Origin: Diphasiastrum complanatum
Lineage: Eukaryota; Streptophyta; Lycopodiopsida; Lycopodiales; Lycopodiaceae
Reading direction: 5' to 3'
Assembly (NCBI GenBank): GCA_029204225.1
Contig: CM055104.1
Coordinates: 21,699,952 to 21,763,951, forward strand
DNA: 64,000 nt
Under the pieces are notes generated by a model. It was not told where the DNA came from. It worked only from the letters and a program-made list of their open reading frames with translations, and did no database searches. Made by a program: the position numbers and the translations under genes. Below, piece after piece: positions 34,100 to 45,764 of the stretch (positions within the stretch are counted from its first letter, which is position 1; the number at the start of each line of letters is the position of its first letter).

Positions 34100-34825
34100 G
34101 AAATGTGCCAGTCGACGTATCGCATTGTTTGGGAGGGGGAGGGGGAATGTCGCATTTTTCTGGAGGGGGAGGGCCAATGTCGTGAAATTTTCGCGAAAAT
34201 CATTGAAGCTTTCGCAAAAATATCTCAAAATTTTTTTTTGAAGGCTTCGCGAAAATCCTGATGCCTTCGTGAAAATACATCGAAACGCGAAAAGGCCTAA
34301 AAAATCGCACAAAATTTTGAAAAAATCGGCGAATCCTCGCAAAGTCTTAGGGGATTTTTGTGAAGGCTTCAGTTATGTTCGTGACACTGACCCTCGGAAA
34401 AAATGCGACACTTTAAAGGGAGGGACAATGTTGCGAAAATTTCCTTGAAGGTTTCGCGAAAATTACTGAAGGCTTCGCGAAAATCTCGCGATATCCCGAT
34501 GCCTCAGCGAAAATACCTCGAAATACAAAAATACCTCAAAAATATTTTCTGGAGGGGGAGGCCCTCGAAGAATGCGACAATGACCCTTGAAAAATACCTT
34601 GAACCTCGAAAAGTACCTCGAAATGTACCTCGAAAATACCTCCAAAAATTGAAATCTCCAAAAATTCGTCTCTTCGGAAATTGAGACACTGACCCTCGAA
34701 AAACCTCGCAATACCTCGAAAAATTGACACTGACTCTCGAAATACATCAAAAATATCTCGAAAGCACCTTGAAAATACATCGAAAGTACTTCGAAATACC
34801 TCGAAATGTACCTCGAAAAATACAA
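34100..34825. repeat. TTTCGCGAAA / CCTCGAAA word array
   Basis: TTCGCGAAAAT-type words (for example TTTCGCGAAA at 34452-34461) dominate 34180-34520. CCTCGAAAATAC-type words repeat about every 12-25 bp at 34500-34820. GACACTGACCCTCG recurs three times with variation. It directly abuts the long hairpin at 34831. Confidence 0.8.
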
Positions 34826-34830
34826 ATCTG

Positions 34831-35277
34831 CACAGTGAATGAGATTGAGATCTGGTAGAATACTACCTACAGAGAATTTAGAGCTACATCAAGCAGCAAC
34901 GGGAGAGATCCGACCAAATCAGCCAAATCCAATGGATCAAAATATTCCTATGCCAGTGGTACCTCTACAAGCAATCAAAAGATCTCTCAAATTGGAATCG
35001 CCCAAATTTGATGGATCCACAGATCCTATCAGATTCTTGCAGATCTATGGGCAAGCATGCGAGATCTATGGTGAATCTGATAGGATCTATGGATCCATCA
35101 AATTTGGGCAATTCCAATCTGGGAGATTTTCTGATTGTCTGGAGAGGTACCGCTGGAATAGAAATATCTGATCCATTGGATTTGGCTAATTTGGTTGGAT
35201 CTCTTCTGCTGCTACTTGACGTAGCTCTGGATTCTCTGTAGATAGTATTCTACCAGATCTCAATCTCATTCATTGTG
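34831..35277. repeat. Long inverted repeat, two 216-bp arms and 15-bp loop
   Basis: 34831-35046 pairs with 35062-35277 at roughly 87% identity by eye, loop 35047-35061. The left arm encodes a gypsy gag-like start (MRLRSGRILP, then LESPKFDGSTDPIRFL), so the hairpin is an inverted duplication of retroelement sequence. Most arm differences are transitions, which leave G-U pairs in RNA. Confidence 0.9.
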
Positions 35278-35814
35278 AAGATTTAATACAAAGTAGAAGC
35301 TTTTGGCAACAATGGATCTGAGTGGATCTTGTTCGGGTGATGATCAGTGAATGATGATAGAAATGAATGGAAGGAGCACGAAAGAGGTCAGTCCAGCCAC
35401 TCCTAATAAATGACCCAGTACCCCATGCCAGAGCTAAGCACAACTCTCTAAGGTCCAATACTGGACAGCAATTGAAATGATTTTTGAGAGAGATGGATGG
35501 ATGGTGGCACAGATTTGAATGGAGATGATCACACAAAAAAAAATGGATGTTGTAACGGCGCAGTGGGCAACAATCGTGAGTGAGATGGCCTCGATGGTGC
35601 CGGGGCGGGTGGGGTCCGGGGCCTCCCCACTAAGGCCCCAGCGTAGGGGTCTGGGGAACTGTGCTGGCCCCCCCAACACTAAATGGTATGACTTGTATAA
35701 ATCGAACAAGTATTTCACGAGTCAAGTCACTAGTAGTTTTAACAAAAAAAAAATTGGATTTTCTTAACAAAAACCCTCGCCTGACTGATATATGTTTTAT
35801 CACAGTGTATTACC

Positions 35815-36680
35815 ACTTTAGGGAGCTCGGCAAAAGTTCTTGTTGGCGAAGGATGGTTCAGCGAAGGTTCTAAAAGCAATTTGGGCGCGATTAGCACTGG
35901 GAACCTTCGCTTCTATCCTTTTGATTGGAGACTAACCTTCGCCGACTTGCAGAGAAGTACAGATTGATGATGAGAGGGCTGGCAAGACAAAGGTTCTCAT
36001 GGCAAGTGACAGTATGGCGAAGGTTCAGAAGGCAATTTAGCACTTTTGAGAGCTGGGAACGTTCGCCGGACTAGTTATAGATAATATTAACCTTCGCCCA
36101 CTTCACAGATACTTCAGAACAATGTTTTATGACTATTTTGAGCTCGACGAAGATTAATGATATACTAGCGAAGGTTTATGAAGGTTGGCAAAGGTTCAAA
36201 GGACTTAAATTTTTTTTCTGAGCACTGAGAACGTTCGCCTGACCACTTTCTCTCAATATTAACCTTCACCGACTTCACTGAAGCTAGAAAACATGGAAAA
36301 GTAACTAATGGCAAACTGGCGAAGGTTTACAGTAAGTACTTTTGCAGATATTGAAGTTGGTGAGGGTTTTGATGGCAAATTCTTATTTTTGGTATCTAAG
36401 AATCTTCGCCAGAGACCGTACACTCAGTATTAACCTTCTCTGACCTCCAAGATTACTTTGATGTTGAAAATGAAGCTGGGTGAAGGTTGTTTGGGGTGTT
36501 TTGGACTACTGTGAGATTCTGGACATTTTTTACAAAGGTTTTTTCATTTTTCTGGCTATTTTTTTTGGCAATTTTGGCAAACTGACTGGGAAATAACCTT
36601 CGTCTGACTAATTGTAGGTACAGATGATGTGGCAAAATGTATTGCCGGGCGAAGGTTGGTTTGATTAGAGCAGAAAGTTA
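35815..36680. repeat. Alternating GGCGAAGGTT / AACCTTCGCC word array, copy 2
   Basis: More than a dozen copies of GCGAAGGTT and AACCTTCGCC alternate in both orientations (for example near 35856, 35908, 35931, 36017, 36094, 36319, 36596, 36648). Flanking phrases such as GGGAACNTTCGC and TAACCTTCGCC recur. Homologous to 1440-2140. It lies inside the PBS of the Athila/Tat-like LTR at 36973, that is, in the leader/gag side of a minus-strand element. Confidence 0.78.
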
Positions 36681-36948
36681 TGAGGTCTGACAGGTGTTTT
36701 TGGCTCTTTTTTGGACAGTTTGTCAAAACTACATGGTTTTTTCTGATTTTTAGGATCTATGGAAGGGATAGGGTGCTAGGATCTGATGTTTCTCACCTCT
36801 CAATCCCTCTCCACAGATCATACAAACAACAAATCATGAAAAAACAACAAATCTATCCTTTACTCCAAACTATCCCCCATACATCCATTCCACAAGCAAA
36901 AAATGATGAATATATGCAAGCTAAAAAGCAAGAAAATGATAGTCTATT

Positions 36949-36965
36949 CCCCGACAACGGTGCCA
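36949..36965 (-). promoter_or_regulatory. Primer-binding site, tRNA-Asp type
   Basis: Plus strand CCCCGACAACGGTGCCA is two changes from the 3' end of plant tRNA-Asp. On the minus strand TGGCACCGTTGTCGGGG lies 7 bp after the LTR end CTACA. This primer type is usual for Athila/Tat-type gypsy elements. Confidence 0.8.
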
Positions 36966-36972
36966 AAAAAAT

Positions 36973-37471
36973 TGTAGCGGCCTCGGTTCACCTGTCACGC
37001 ATCAATTCGTTCCGAAGGGAATAGTGCTTCCCTTGCGAAGTTAGCTTGCAAAACCCACTCTAACCACACCTACATTAACCACATCTAACTAACCACCCTA
37101 CTTTAACCACAAGCAAGAAGAGCAAGGATAGAATACAATGAGGGAGGTGCTTACTTCCTATCCTCTCTACTCTCTTAGAAATCATTAACAACATGCAAAT
37201 AGAAAGAAGAAGCAAATGGGAAGCAAATACAAAATATGATGTTGAATCATTTTGACACGCTAATTTGAATTGTGCCTATACATGCATGTATCATTTAGTA
37301 GTCATTATTTACCCAACACCTAAAGCATGCAACATTTAAATAACTAGTTGATTTTTCGATTTCGACTGCCTTTGTTATTACTCCTAAATGCATAGTGTAC
37401 TATGGTGAGGCCCACGTAGTAAGCCTATCTATATAGTACTTTAGTGGCGTAACCCACTAAGTGCCCAACAG
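36973..37471 (-). repeat. Athila/Tat-like LTR
   Basis: 499 bp. On the minus strand it starts TGTTGGGCAC and ends GGCCGCTACA. It is flanked on the downstream side by the tRNA-Asp PBS and on the upstream side by a PPT (AGGTGGGGG at 37476-37484). One LTR with both a PPT before it and a PBS after it implies two element bodies sharing it. Confidence 0.75.
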
Positions 37472-37475
37472 TATC

Positions 37476-37484
37476 CCCCACCTA
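37476..37484 (-). promoter_or_regulatory. Polypurine tract
   Basis: Minus strand AGGTGGGGG, 4 bp before the LTR start TGTTGGGCAC. Confidence 0.7.
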
Positions 37485-37578
37485 AATAGGTGACGGTTCC
37501 ACCACACCTACTTGCATTTGCTGTAGTAGAAGTTTGTCGATGATGAAATCCGCCAGGAAAAGCGTGGATATATATCAC

Positions 37579-38620
37579 TTATGTAAACCCTAAGGCTTTA
37601 TTGGATGATGAGTCTATCCTGAACTCTTCATAAAGTGTTTGGGAAAGCCGGTGGTGACCAATACTTGGGTAACCGGCTACCGTTGATGGGAGTAGCAAAA
37701 GGTGGCGATCGCCGATACTTGCATAACTGCCTATCGTTGATGGGAGTACCAAAAGGTGTCCGATCCCTTGCGATAGAAAGTTGGTGATGTGATAAGGGCC
37801 TTCACCAATAAACTGGAGTTTGCCTTTGATCCCTTTAGTCTTATACATGAGGACCAAATCCTCTTTTTTGAGATCTTTCTTGTAAAGATGATGATCATGC
37901 CAATCCTTGCAACATGTTTTTTCTGTAACAAGAGCATGGACTGCTAATAAGCGTGTTTCACACAACTTGTGTAGCGCTTTGTGATGAAGGCGGAGAGATC
38001 TTATATCATCCAATCGTAGAACGAAAAATTCCATTGGCATTACTGCATCTTGGCCATACACTAGTTGAAACATTGTTTGTTAAGTGCTGCCTTTGCAGTG
38101 GAGTTTCGAAAGCCCACAGAGCAGCATGTAGCTTGTCATGAAGAACTCTTTCAATAAGACCTTGATGGTCTCGTTGACAAAGTGAGTCCCTTGTCCATTG
38201 ATTATCTCAACTTGGCATCGGAAGTGCACAATAATATTCTCCTATAGCTGTGGACCTAACATTGGGTATGTGCATTACTTTGGCTTCAATCCACTTTGTA
38301 AGATAATATGTAGCCACGATAATATATTGGGCTCAAGTACTATGAGTGGCTGGGTGAATAGGGCCGATGTAATCAAGTCCTCATTTCTCAAATGGCGCTT
38401 GAGCCAATACAGGATGTAGCGGCTCAAAATTTGCCTTCGTTCGTCTGCTTGCCCTTTGACATACATCGCATATTTGATGTAAGTTTCAGTATCCTTATGC
38501 ATTATTGGCCACCAGCAGTCGGATTGTAGAATCTTGCGTAATGTTACACATGTTGCAAAGTGTCCACCTCCCATTGCTTCATGTGAGAGGGACATGATGT
38601 CTCATGAGGCAGGATACATC
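37579..38620 (-). pseudogene. Athila/Tat-like integrase remnant
   Basis: Minus strand: HEAMGGGHFA...CWWPIMHKD (38600-38480), where the two zinc-binding cysteines have become Tyr (YAMYV), then NGQGTHFVNE (38190) and FQLVYGQDAVMPMEF (38070), then the C-terminal FIGEGPYHITNF near 37790. Frames are broken at several points. Near 37650-37757 a direct repeat of about 57 bp (LPSTIGSYASIG / LPSTVAGYPSIG) extends the tail. Confidence 0.82.
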
Positions 38621-38639
38621 TTTGAATAACATTATCCAC

Positions 38640-39490
38640 CCCTTGTTGATACAATTGGCCAACAATCAGCTAACATGATCTAGCTTTAAGTACAAGCTTC
38701 CGTTGTTGCACCTTGAATAGTGACCAAAACTATGACCAATAAAATGATTTTTTCTTATTCTTGTACATTGAGCATCAACGCCTACTTTGGCTCTTCTATA
38801 AGTCATTGAGCTAGGTTCAATTACTCCTACTGCAATCTTATGCATCCATACCTTGTTTCTTGATCCTTTGATGACACCATCTTCTCTCGCTTACTACTAT
38901 ATCTACCCTTTCAAAGGGAACTATACTCAAACACAAACAAGAATGGTTGGTGAACACATTCATGTTAAAACTCTAACTAGAGTAATTTATTGATTTATGT
39001 GGGAAGAGAACACTGGAAGGGAAAATTCATAAAATGATTGCTAACAAATTTGGACACTCTAAAGCCACATGAGTGTGACTAGGGTATACTAATTTTATTT
39101 GTCATGCTTTCATGTAGTATGGCAAAATTCAACATTAAAAGATTTGAACCTAACAAAAGTATAGAAATGTAAAATAAAAGTTCAAAGCTCACTTGTTTTC
39201 AAAACAAGGTGATTTAAAAGGAGTGAATTTTGCATTGTAGAGTGAAAAATGAAGGAGTTTTAAAAGTCTGGAAGTTTAAATTTTCCAAGAAAAAAAGCAT
39301 GTTACAACTAAAGAACACGTGTAAAAAAAACACCTCATCTTCAAGAGAATTATTGTTAATAGCTACATGCTATCTTGACAAAGGTAACAAATCAAGATGA
39401 GTAAACTAAACTTGCAGATTCCCATTTCATTTTTCTGAAATCAAATTTATCTTCAGAAAAAAGGGGTGTATATTATTTTTATTCTCATAG
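38640..39490. other. Gene-free stretch upstream of PsbQ
   Basis: A/T-rich sequence without recognisable domains. The last few hundred bases must contain the PsbQ promoter. A possible TATA (gtatatta) lies at 39467-39474 and a reverse CCAAT (attgg) near 39508. Neither is conclusive. Confidence 0.4.
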
Positions 39491-39531
39491 AATATGGACA
39501 GCCGCTCATTGGTTCATTGCTATATCGCCTT

Positions 39532-39534
<3 letters not shown>

Positions 39535-39574
<40 letters not shown>

Positions 39575-39603
39575 CTCGGTCTCGGACTCGGTCTCGGTCT
39601 CGG
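39535..39603. repeat. (CT)n plus CGGACTCGGTCT minisatellite in PsbQ 5' leader
   Basis: About 18 CT units (39535-39571) then CGGACTCGGTCT repeated with a shorter CGGTCT. It lies 60-130 bp upstream of the PsbQ start codon. Confidence 0.9.
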
Positions 39604-39664
39604 TGTTCCCTCCCTGATTCATTATAGTTTTAGTTGCGTTCCTACTATCCATATCGTTGTAGCG

Positions 39665-40666
39665 ATGGCGAACGCAGTAGCTTCAATGACTGGCTTGAAC
39701 GTCATCTCGCAGCCTAGTGCATTGGAAGGAGGGTTGCGCTGCTGCAGCTCCTCTCGTAATACACTTCTTGGCGCACCCAAAATTTATAATTTCATCTCTA
39801 ATCAAAAGAAGTCGACGCCCACAAAATGCAGCAGTACGGTAGCTCCTGAGCAAAGCGAAGGCGAAATATCAAACCGGCGTTCTATGCTGGGATTTTTGGC
39901 AGCAACCGTGGCGGTTGGAGCAATGGCAAAGACAGCCGACGCTGCCCCCACTGAAATCAAAGTTGCAGGGCCTCCGGCTCCTTTTGGCGGCCTTCGTATG
40001 CTTTTACTTGTTTTGTTGCTACAGTTTTTCTTCACTAGTGGTCTAGTCGTTCTACCTGCAATTAATTCTTTTGTATGCTTTGTGCTCTATGTAATTAGCC
40101 CTTATAGTATTAAGAATTTTTTTACGAAGTCTAACACATGTACTTGATCTGGGATGTAGCTGGCACTGAAAATGCCGATCAGGCCCGCGACCTTGATCTA
40201 CCTCTGAAAGATCGTTTCTTCATTCAGCCCCTCACACCAGGGGAGGCAGTTTCCCGGATCAAGGAATCAGCTGAAGAAATTGTCGGAGTAAAGAATCTAA
40301 TAGCAAAGAAAGCTTGGCCTTATGTACAGAATGATCTGCGTAACAGAGCATCTTATCTGAGATATGATTTAAATACCGTCATCTCATCCAAACCAAAAGA
40401 CGAAAAGAAGTCTCTCAAGGCTCTTACAAGCAAGCTCTTTGAGACCATTGATAAGGTGAGAGCCCAATTTCATTTTGATGACCTTGCTTGTTTTTATGGC
40501 ACTGGTATCAGTCTATTGAAGCTGAACTATATCATGTGGCATAAATTATTTGTTCCTGCCTGTGCAGTTGGACTATGCAGCCCGATCCAAGAGCTTGCCT
40601 GAGGCAGAAAAATACTACGCAGAAACTGTTTCAGCTTTAAACACTGTCATCAACAAGATTGCTTAA
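39665..40666 (+). CDS. PSBQ: PsbQ, photosystem II oxygen-evolving enhancer protein 3 precursor
   Basis: Extrinsic lumenal subunit of photosystem II that stabilises the Mn4CaO5 cluster and Ca2+/Cl- retention. Exons 39665-39995, 40160-40455 and 40568-40666 (stop TAA) give 241 residues; introns are 164 and 112 bp with GT-AG ends. The start [13 protein letters not shown] begins a Ser-rich chloroplast transit peptide. A thylakoid signal with a twin Arg ([15 protein letters not shown]) follows, with likely cleavage after ADA|AP, fitting Tat-dependent import known for PsbQ. The mature part has [41 protein letters not shown] and [11 protein letters not shown], which are family hallmarks. It appears intact. 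An in-frame upstream ATG at 39494 exists, but the (CT)n-encoded Ser-Leu run makes it an unlikely start. Confidence 0.96.
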
Positions 40667-40669
40667 CAT

Positions 40670-41505
40670 AGTGTGCTGCATGATTCAGAAAGTCCTAGTC
40701 TCTACTGGCTCTCTACCTCGTCAGGCAAAGATCAAATCCTGCTAGTATGTTGTGGCAATTATGCTTATCATACATGTCTGACTGATCTTCTTTGTGACAG
40801 AAGTGCATCAAGAGCTGATCCGATTCATGTTGTAAGCTGGCACCCAAAATAATTGTCTCGAAGGGAGTGTACTGATGCAGACTATTATGAGATAATAATA
40901 GTTCCTTCTTGATTTGATGTTGGATTTTGAATGAGCTGAAATATTTCCCGTTTATTGCAATTACAGGTGGTAATGGTGAAGTAGAAGCCTTGTGAAAAGA
41001 GACTTTAGCTTGATTCTTATGTTTCCTGAGTTGTGTGTTTTTGAAGTACACTCATGTATTCTCTAATGATGAATGATTATGTATGACTTAGGAATCCAGT
41101 ATATTTTGATTAATGAAATTATGATTCAGATTGTAAGTGTTAATGATTGAGAATCATAATTAATATGTACTAAGTTATTATAAGAGGATTATATGGATCT
41201 CCTGGAGATTTAAAATTGCTTAATTCGTTATGCCTTGAGAGAGTTCTTAGCCATACTAAGGGTATAAGTACATGGAAGCATTATAGATTCTCTATAAGTT
41301 GGAAAATGATAAAAGTAAACAAAGTGACTGAGGAAAAAATAAGATGCTTTTTTGTGCTAGAATAATTCACATGGCAAAGACACATCAGCTTTTTGAAAAG
41401 ACCACGATAGCTTACCACAAGCTAAAAACAAAGGTTCTAACAATTTTCGTGTCGTGATAAATCCCACCCTCAAACTTTCCACGTTCTTTTTAACATCTCT
41501 TTACA
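40670..41505. other. PsbQ 3' flank
   Basis: A/T-rich flank probably containing the PsbQ 3' UTR. No second gene or repeat was recognised. Confidence 0.5.
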
Positions 41506-41509
41506 TGTA

Positions 41510-42146
41510 AGAAGCAAGGTTGCAGTCCGCGTTCCGGGATTTCCCATTAGGGTTTCTCGGAACGCAATTTTTTTTTTTTTTGTATAGTTGCCAATATGGG
41601 TATCATGTGAAAGGATATCAAAAAAGCAATTGCTATGCAGATCTGTTGCTTGGTTTCAGATGGCTGCGGGCTACATTGATTATAAATCTGGACATTAGTA
41701 GATGGTTTAAGAAAACTGGCTGCATTTTCATATTGTTTCAGAAATTTGAACTGTGTAGTTTGCCGACTGTTTCGGGTGCAAAACCCCAAAAAGTGTGTTT
41801 TCACTCAGGGAGTTGGAAGGCCAAATCATGAAGAGGCCTTACCGTCAAGGTCGGGGTCGGGGTCTACCGGCAGCCCTCGGACCCCCGGACCCTAAACCCT
41901 AAACCGCCCCCCGGACCCCTTGTTTCTCGGGGGGCGGTAGCCCCCCGAACCTCCTGTTTCAGCTATTCCAAAAGAAGTATATAATTTCCGCCAATCTAAG
42001 GAAGGCTCCTTCTAACTCTTTCTATCATTTTCTAACAAAAAACAGAATCAGTTGATCTGTAAACCATTGGCATCTGAACACCATTCAAAACTGATTTAGT
42101 TAGTATTAAACTCAAAAAAAAAAAAAATTGGCCATTACTCCTTTTT

Positions 42147-42202
<56 letters not shown>

Positions 42203-42290
42203 TGCGATCCGAGTCATGGATCGCTGATGTTCTGGATCGCACGATCTGGAACATTTTTGCAGTGGATTGCGATCCGCTGCAACATAGGTA
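41510..42290. repeat. Composite word element with conserved interior
   Basis: Left end CGCGTTCCGGGATTTCCC...TCGGAACGC, then poly-T, then landmarks CAATATGGGTATCA (41592-41605), TGTTGCTTGGTTTCAGATGG (41644-41663) and GTTTCGGGTGCAAAAC (41769-41784), then a GGTCGGGG/CCCCGGACC block (41850-41955), an (AT)n tract (42155-42197) and a GGATCGC/GCGATCC block (42205-42285). 41510-41672 is inverted relative to 6395-6556. The first and third landmarks recur in the same order and spacing at 58620-58804 between different words. Confidence 0.75.
42155..42197. repeat. (AT)n microsatellite
   Basis: About 21 AT units inside the 41.5-42.3 kb composite element. Confidence 0.96.
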
Positions 42291-43159
42291 AGAAGTGGCA
42301 ATCTTCGAGCTTCTTGCCTCACATTGATGAAGTAGACAATAAGAAGTTTTAGCACATATAGAGTCGACTCTAGCTACAGAATAACATAATGTAGACTATC
42401 AAAAACATTCTTTGTACTATACTTCAATGTGTTCCTACTTTATAATAAAATATGTATATTTGCATACCTCTTGTTTTTTTTGGATAGAGTCCAAGTTTCT
42501 TGAACTATGCATTTTATGTAGGAGTGCCACTCTTGAAGTCCTTTTTCTTGAAGTGTGCTTTTCTTGTTCTTATTTCAAAGCTTTCAATCTCAACGATATT
42601 AGTGGCAACTAAGATATTGAAATCATCATATCAATGCATAATTCTAGTTTATGAAATGGAAAAATGCACACATTGACAATTAGTTTCTAAATTCTTATCG
42701 TTAAATTGAACAAAAAAGTATTAAAAGGTAATGGGTTTCGACACCAAACATTAGACAAGAAATTTGAACAAGAAAATGATAAATCCACATATACATGTAC
42801 TAAGCATGAAACCATTACCCATGATTAGTATAAGTATATACTCATAATCACATTACATTCATACTTATATGAAATCAATCTATAGATTGATGATAATATT
42901 TCTCAAACAACAAATTTCATCATACTTCAACAATAATGGCTCACTTAAATCAAATCCTTTGGAATCACATCATATTACAAAAGAAACCTAATCACACACT
43001 TGGGTACAACCTACTCATGAAGGCACATGCGTAGAAAGGGCGGCCAAAAACCACCATATAGATTAAGTTTGAAAGGCAGCTTTTGGTATCTAGAAAACGT
43101 TGGGAGCATTTTCAACATTGCCCTTTAATTTAAGGGTGGCAAGGTGGATGGAAGCAATA

Positions 43160-43640
43160 ATCGAAGAAAAGCTCAACTTCTCATGAGAGGATTTTCGCAG
43201 ATATAAAATGTCGACTATATTGAGACTTTTAGTCCAGTAGTCGAGCATTGTTCAATCAAACTTCTATTGTCATATGCTGTTACAACCGATCTGGAGTTAC
43301 GTCAAATGGATGTACAAACAACTTATTTGAATGGAGTTATCGAAGAAAATATGTACATGATATAGCCCGAAGATTACATTATCGAAGGCAAAAATAATCA
43401 TGTATATAAACTCCATAAAGCAGTTTATGGCTTGAAGCAATATGCTAGAGCATGGTTCTAGAGATGAACCAAGTGCTTCAGACTTGAACGTCTACTTCAA
43501 GTCAATGCAACAATCTTTTATTATTATCACTTTGTATATGGACGACACACTTCTTTTCAGCAACAGTGTCGAACTAATAAAAGATGAGAAACGAATGATG
43601 TTTTCAGAATTTGACATGACAGATTGATTTCAAAGTTAGT
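43160..43640 (+). pseudogene. copia reverse transcriptase remnant
   Basis: Plus-strand blocks: NVDYIETFSPVVEHCSIKLL (43210), LRQMDVQTTYLNGVIEENMY (43295), KLHKAVYGLKQYARAWF (43405) and LYMDDTLLFSN (43535). These are the Ty1/copia RT motifs with several stops and a shortened linker. The catalytic tract is YMDD where YVDD is usual. Confidence 0.85.
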
Positions 43641-44369
43641 TACTAAAAGAACGATTGTCATGATAGCTTTGTTCGTTTTTTATAGGCGTAGTCATACATC
43701 TTCCAACACTTCTAGCTCTATGAGAGAGGTTACCAGATCTCTCTCACATGCGACATATTGTCTTGTTCCACTGTTTTTGTTATTCATGCTATTATGATTG
43801 AGGTCTGATAATTGGCAAGGAAGCAATATTTTTCTATCATTCATTTTTCACACTTGTGAATAATAATAAGTTGTGTTTATGCTATCGAGTTAGTTTTGTT
43901 ATTACATTAACTATAATTTCTACTTTCGACTATCGAACTTTCATTGTTGAATAGTTAATCGAACTATCATTGTCAAATAGTTATTCGATTGATATATAGT
44001 TTATTTTTCCAACAACCTAGACACATGGTCATCCAACATAGATTTTTGACTAATAATGCTCTTTATCTAATATATTTTTCCAACAACCTAGACACATGGT
44101 CATCTACTATTTTTCCATAGATCCTAAATACTAGGTAATTTGACCAAATGGGCAATCTAATATATATGACTTGGATCTAAGTAATCTAGGCCTATACTTC
44201 AAAAGTGGTAACAAGATCCACATGTGTGGGATCGGGCTATTTACAAAAATACATGGCTAATCAAGCTAGTATTTGCAATTTTCACGTTTCCCACTTTTGA
44301 GGCTTGTTTATTGGAAGTTGGACACCATTAGTGACTCCTCCTCAATGTGAGGATCATCACATTCTTTAT

Positions 44370-44830
44370 TGTTTTGCTTGCCTTCCTTGTGCATATCTCC
44401 TCTTGAAGCACTCGGTTGTAAAGTGTCCCTTTTTGCCACAAAAGTAACACTTTACTTTGGATTTGTCCATTTTTCCATTGGTGGATGAAGAAGGTGATGA
44501 TTGATAATCACCCTCATCTTTGAGGAGCTTTTACTTCTTCGTGAATGGTCCTTTTGCTTTTCCTTTTCTTTTTCCACGAATGAAAAGAGCCTTGTCGTCC
44601 TTTTCATCTTTGAGAGTGAGTTGTCCCATTCTAGGCAACACAGTTGCATGCCTACTCTCTTCGACCATAAGAACTCCTTGTAGGCTCTTCAATGAAGGGA
44701 GATTATGGATTGCATAAGATTGAACAAGATTAGAATGTTATTCATCTAGTCTATTCAAGACAACTTGAACTAGATCTCTTTGGTTGATTGACTCTCCAAT
44801 ACATGCTAGCACTCTATTGTTGTCATGCCC
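44370..44830 (-). pseudogene. copia gag remnant with CCHC knuckle
   Basis: Minus strand: ACIGESINQRDLVQVVLNRL (about 44810), then a basic region (FIRGKRKSKRTIHEE) and the intact knuckle CYFCGKKGHFTTEC at 44410-44455. One or more frameshifts. Typical order of a Ty1/copia gag C-terminus. Confidence 0.75.
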
Positions 44831-45655
44831 ACAATTGGTCTCGGATAGCGTGTCCCGCTAGAGATCAATACAACTCGTAAGTTAATTATGATTATGAGGG
44901 GTTTGGGGCCCTCATGTGCATATGGTCATTATTAATGGTTGGAGGCCTAAACTCATGATGGTGGATTTTTATGGGTCTATCAGCGAGTCTTGCCACAAGA
45001 AAGTTACATATGTATAGTGCTTCTAGTTTTAAAAAGGTCATTTTGCTATGCTTGGAGAGTGCTTTCTAAGAGTTTTTCTAGTCTATGCCAATTTGTGATC
45101 TTGTTCGACATGAATTTTAACTTGGTATCGAGCATAGAGCAATGTTGTTATTGAAGAGAGATGACCTAGGCTTGTTGATCTTCATCACTAGATGTCACAT
45201 GGAACTTTTAGTATAACGGTTATATTACCTACAGGCTACCACACCTAGTAATGGCACTGGCATATTTAAAAGAGTTTTCTTTTAGTTATTAAAATTCAGT
45301 TTTGGGAAAATGTTTTTTAGAGAGTTCGAGGTATATGGTGATCAATAAGCGAGAAGCGAAGCATCGGTGCATTGATTCAGGTATAGGGTGACTTGTCGAG
45401 TTCAGTATTGGCTACTTTAGCCTATGCATAACATTAGACTGGATCAAAATTTGTGAAAATTGCAATGGGTCTTTTGAAAAGACAGGGAGTGGATTATAGT
45501 TTTTCCACAAAATTGATCATAACTTTGTCATCTCATCACCATTTTGAATGTCATAAGAACAAGTAGCAAGTCCTAGGAGGTCGCTAGACATCCATAGAAA
45601 TTTTCAAAGATTTCTCAAAATTTTGGTTGTTTTTAGAGAAGAATGGATTTCACAC

Positions 45656-45764
<109 letters not shown>

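Noticed and set aside
34831-35277. MIR gene
   Set aside because: The stem is far longer than usual plant miRNA precursors and encodes gag; an siRNA-type hairpin fits better, though small-RNA data would decide.
41885-41905. Telomere-like CCCTAAA repeats
   Set aside because: Only two units inside a GC-rich word block; too short to call an interstitial telomere.
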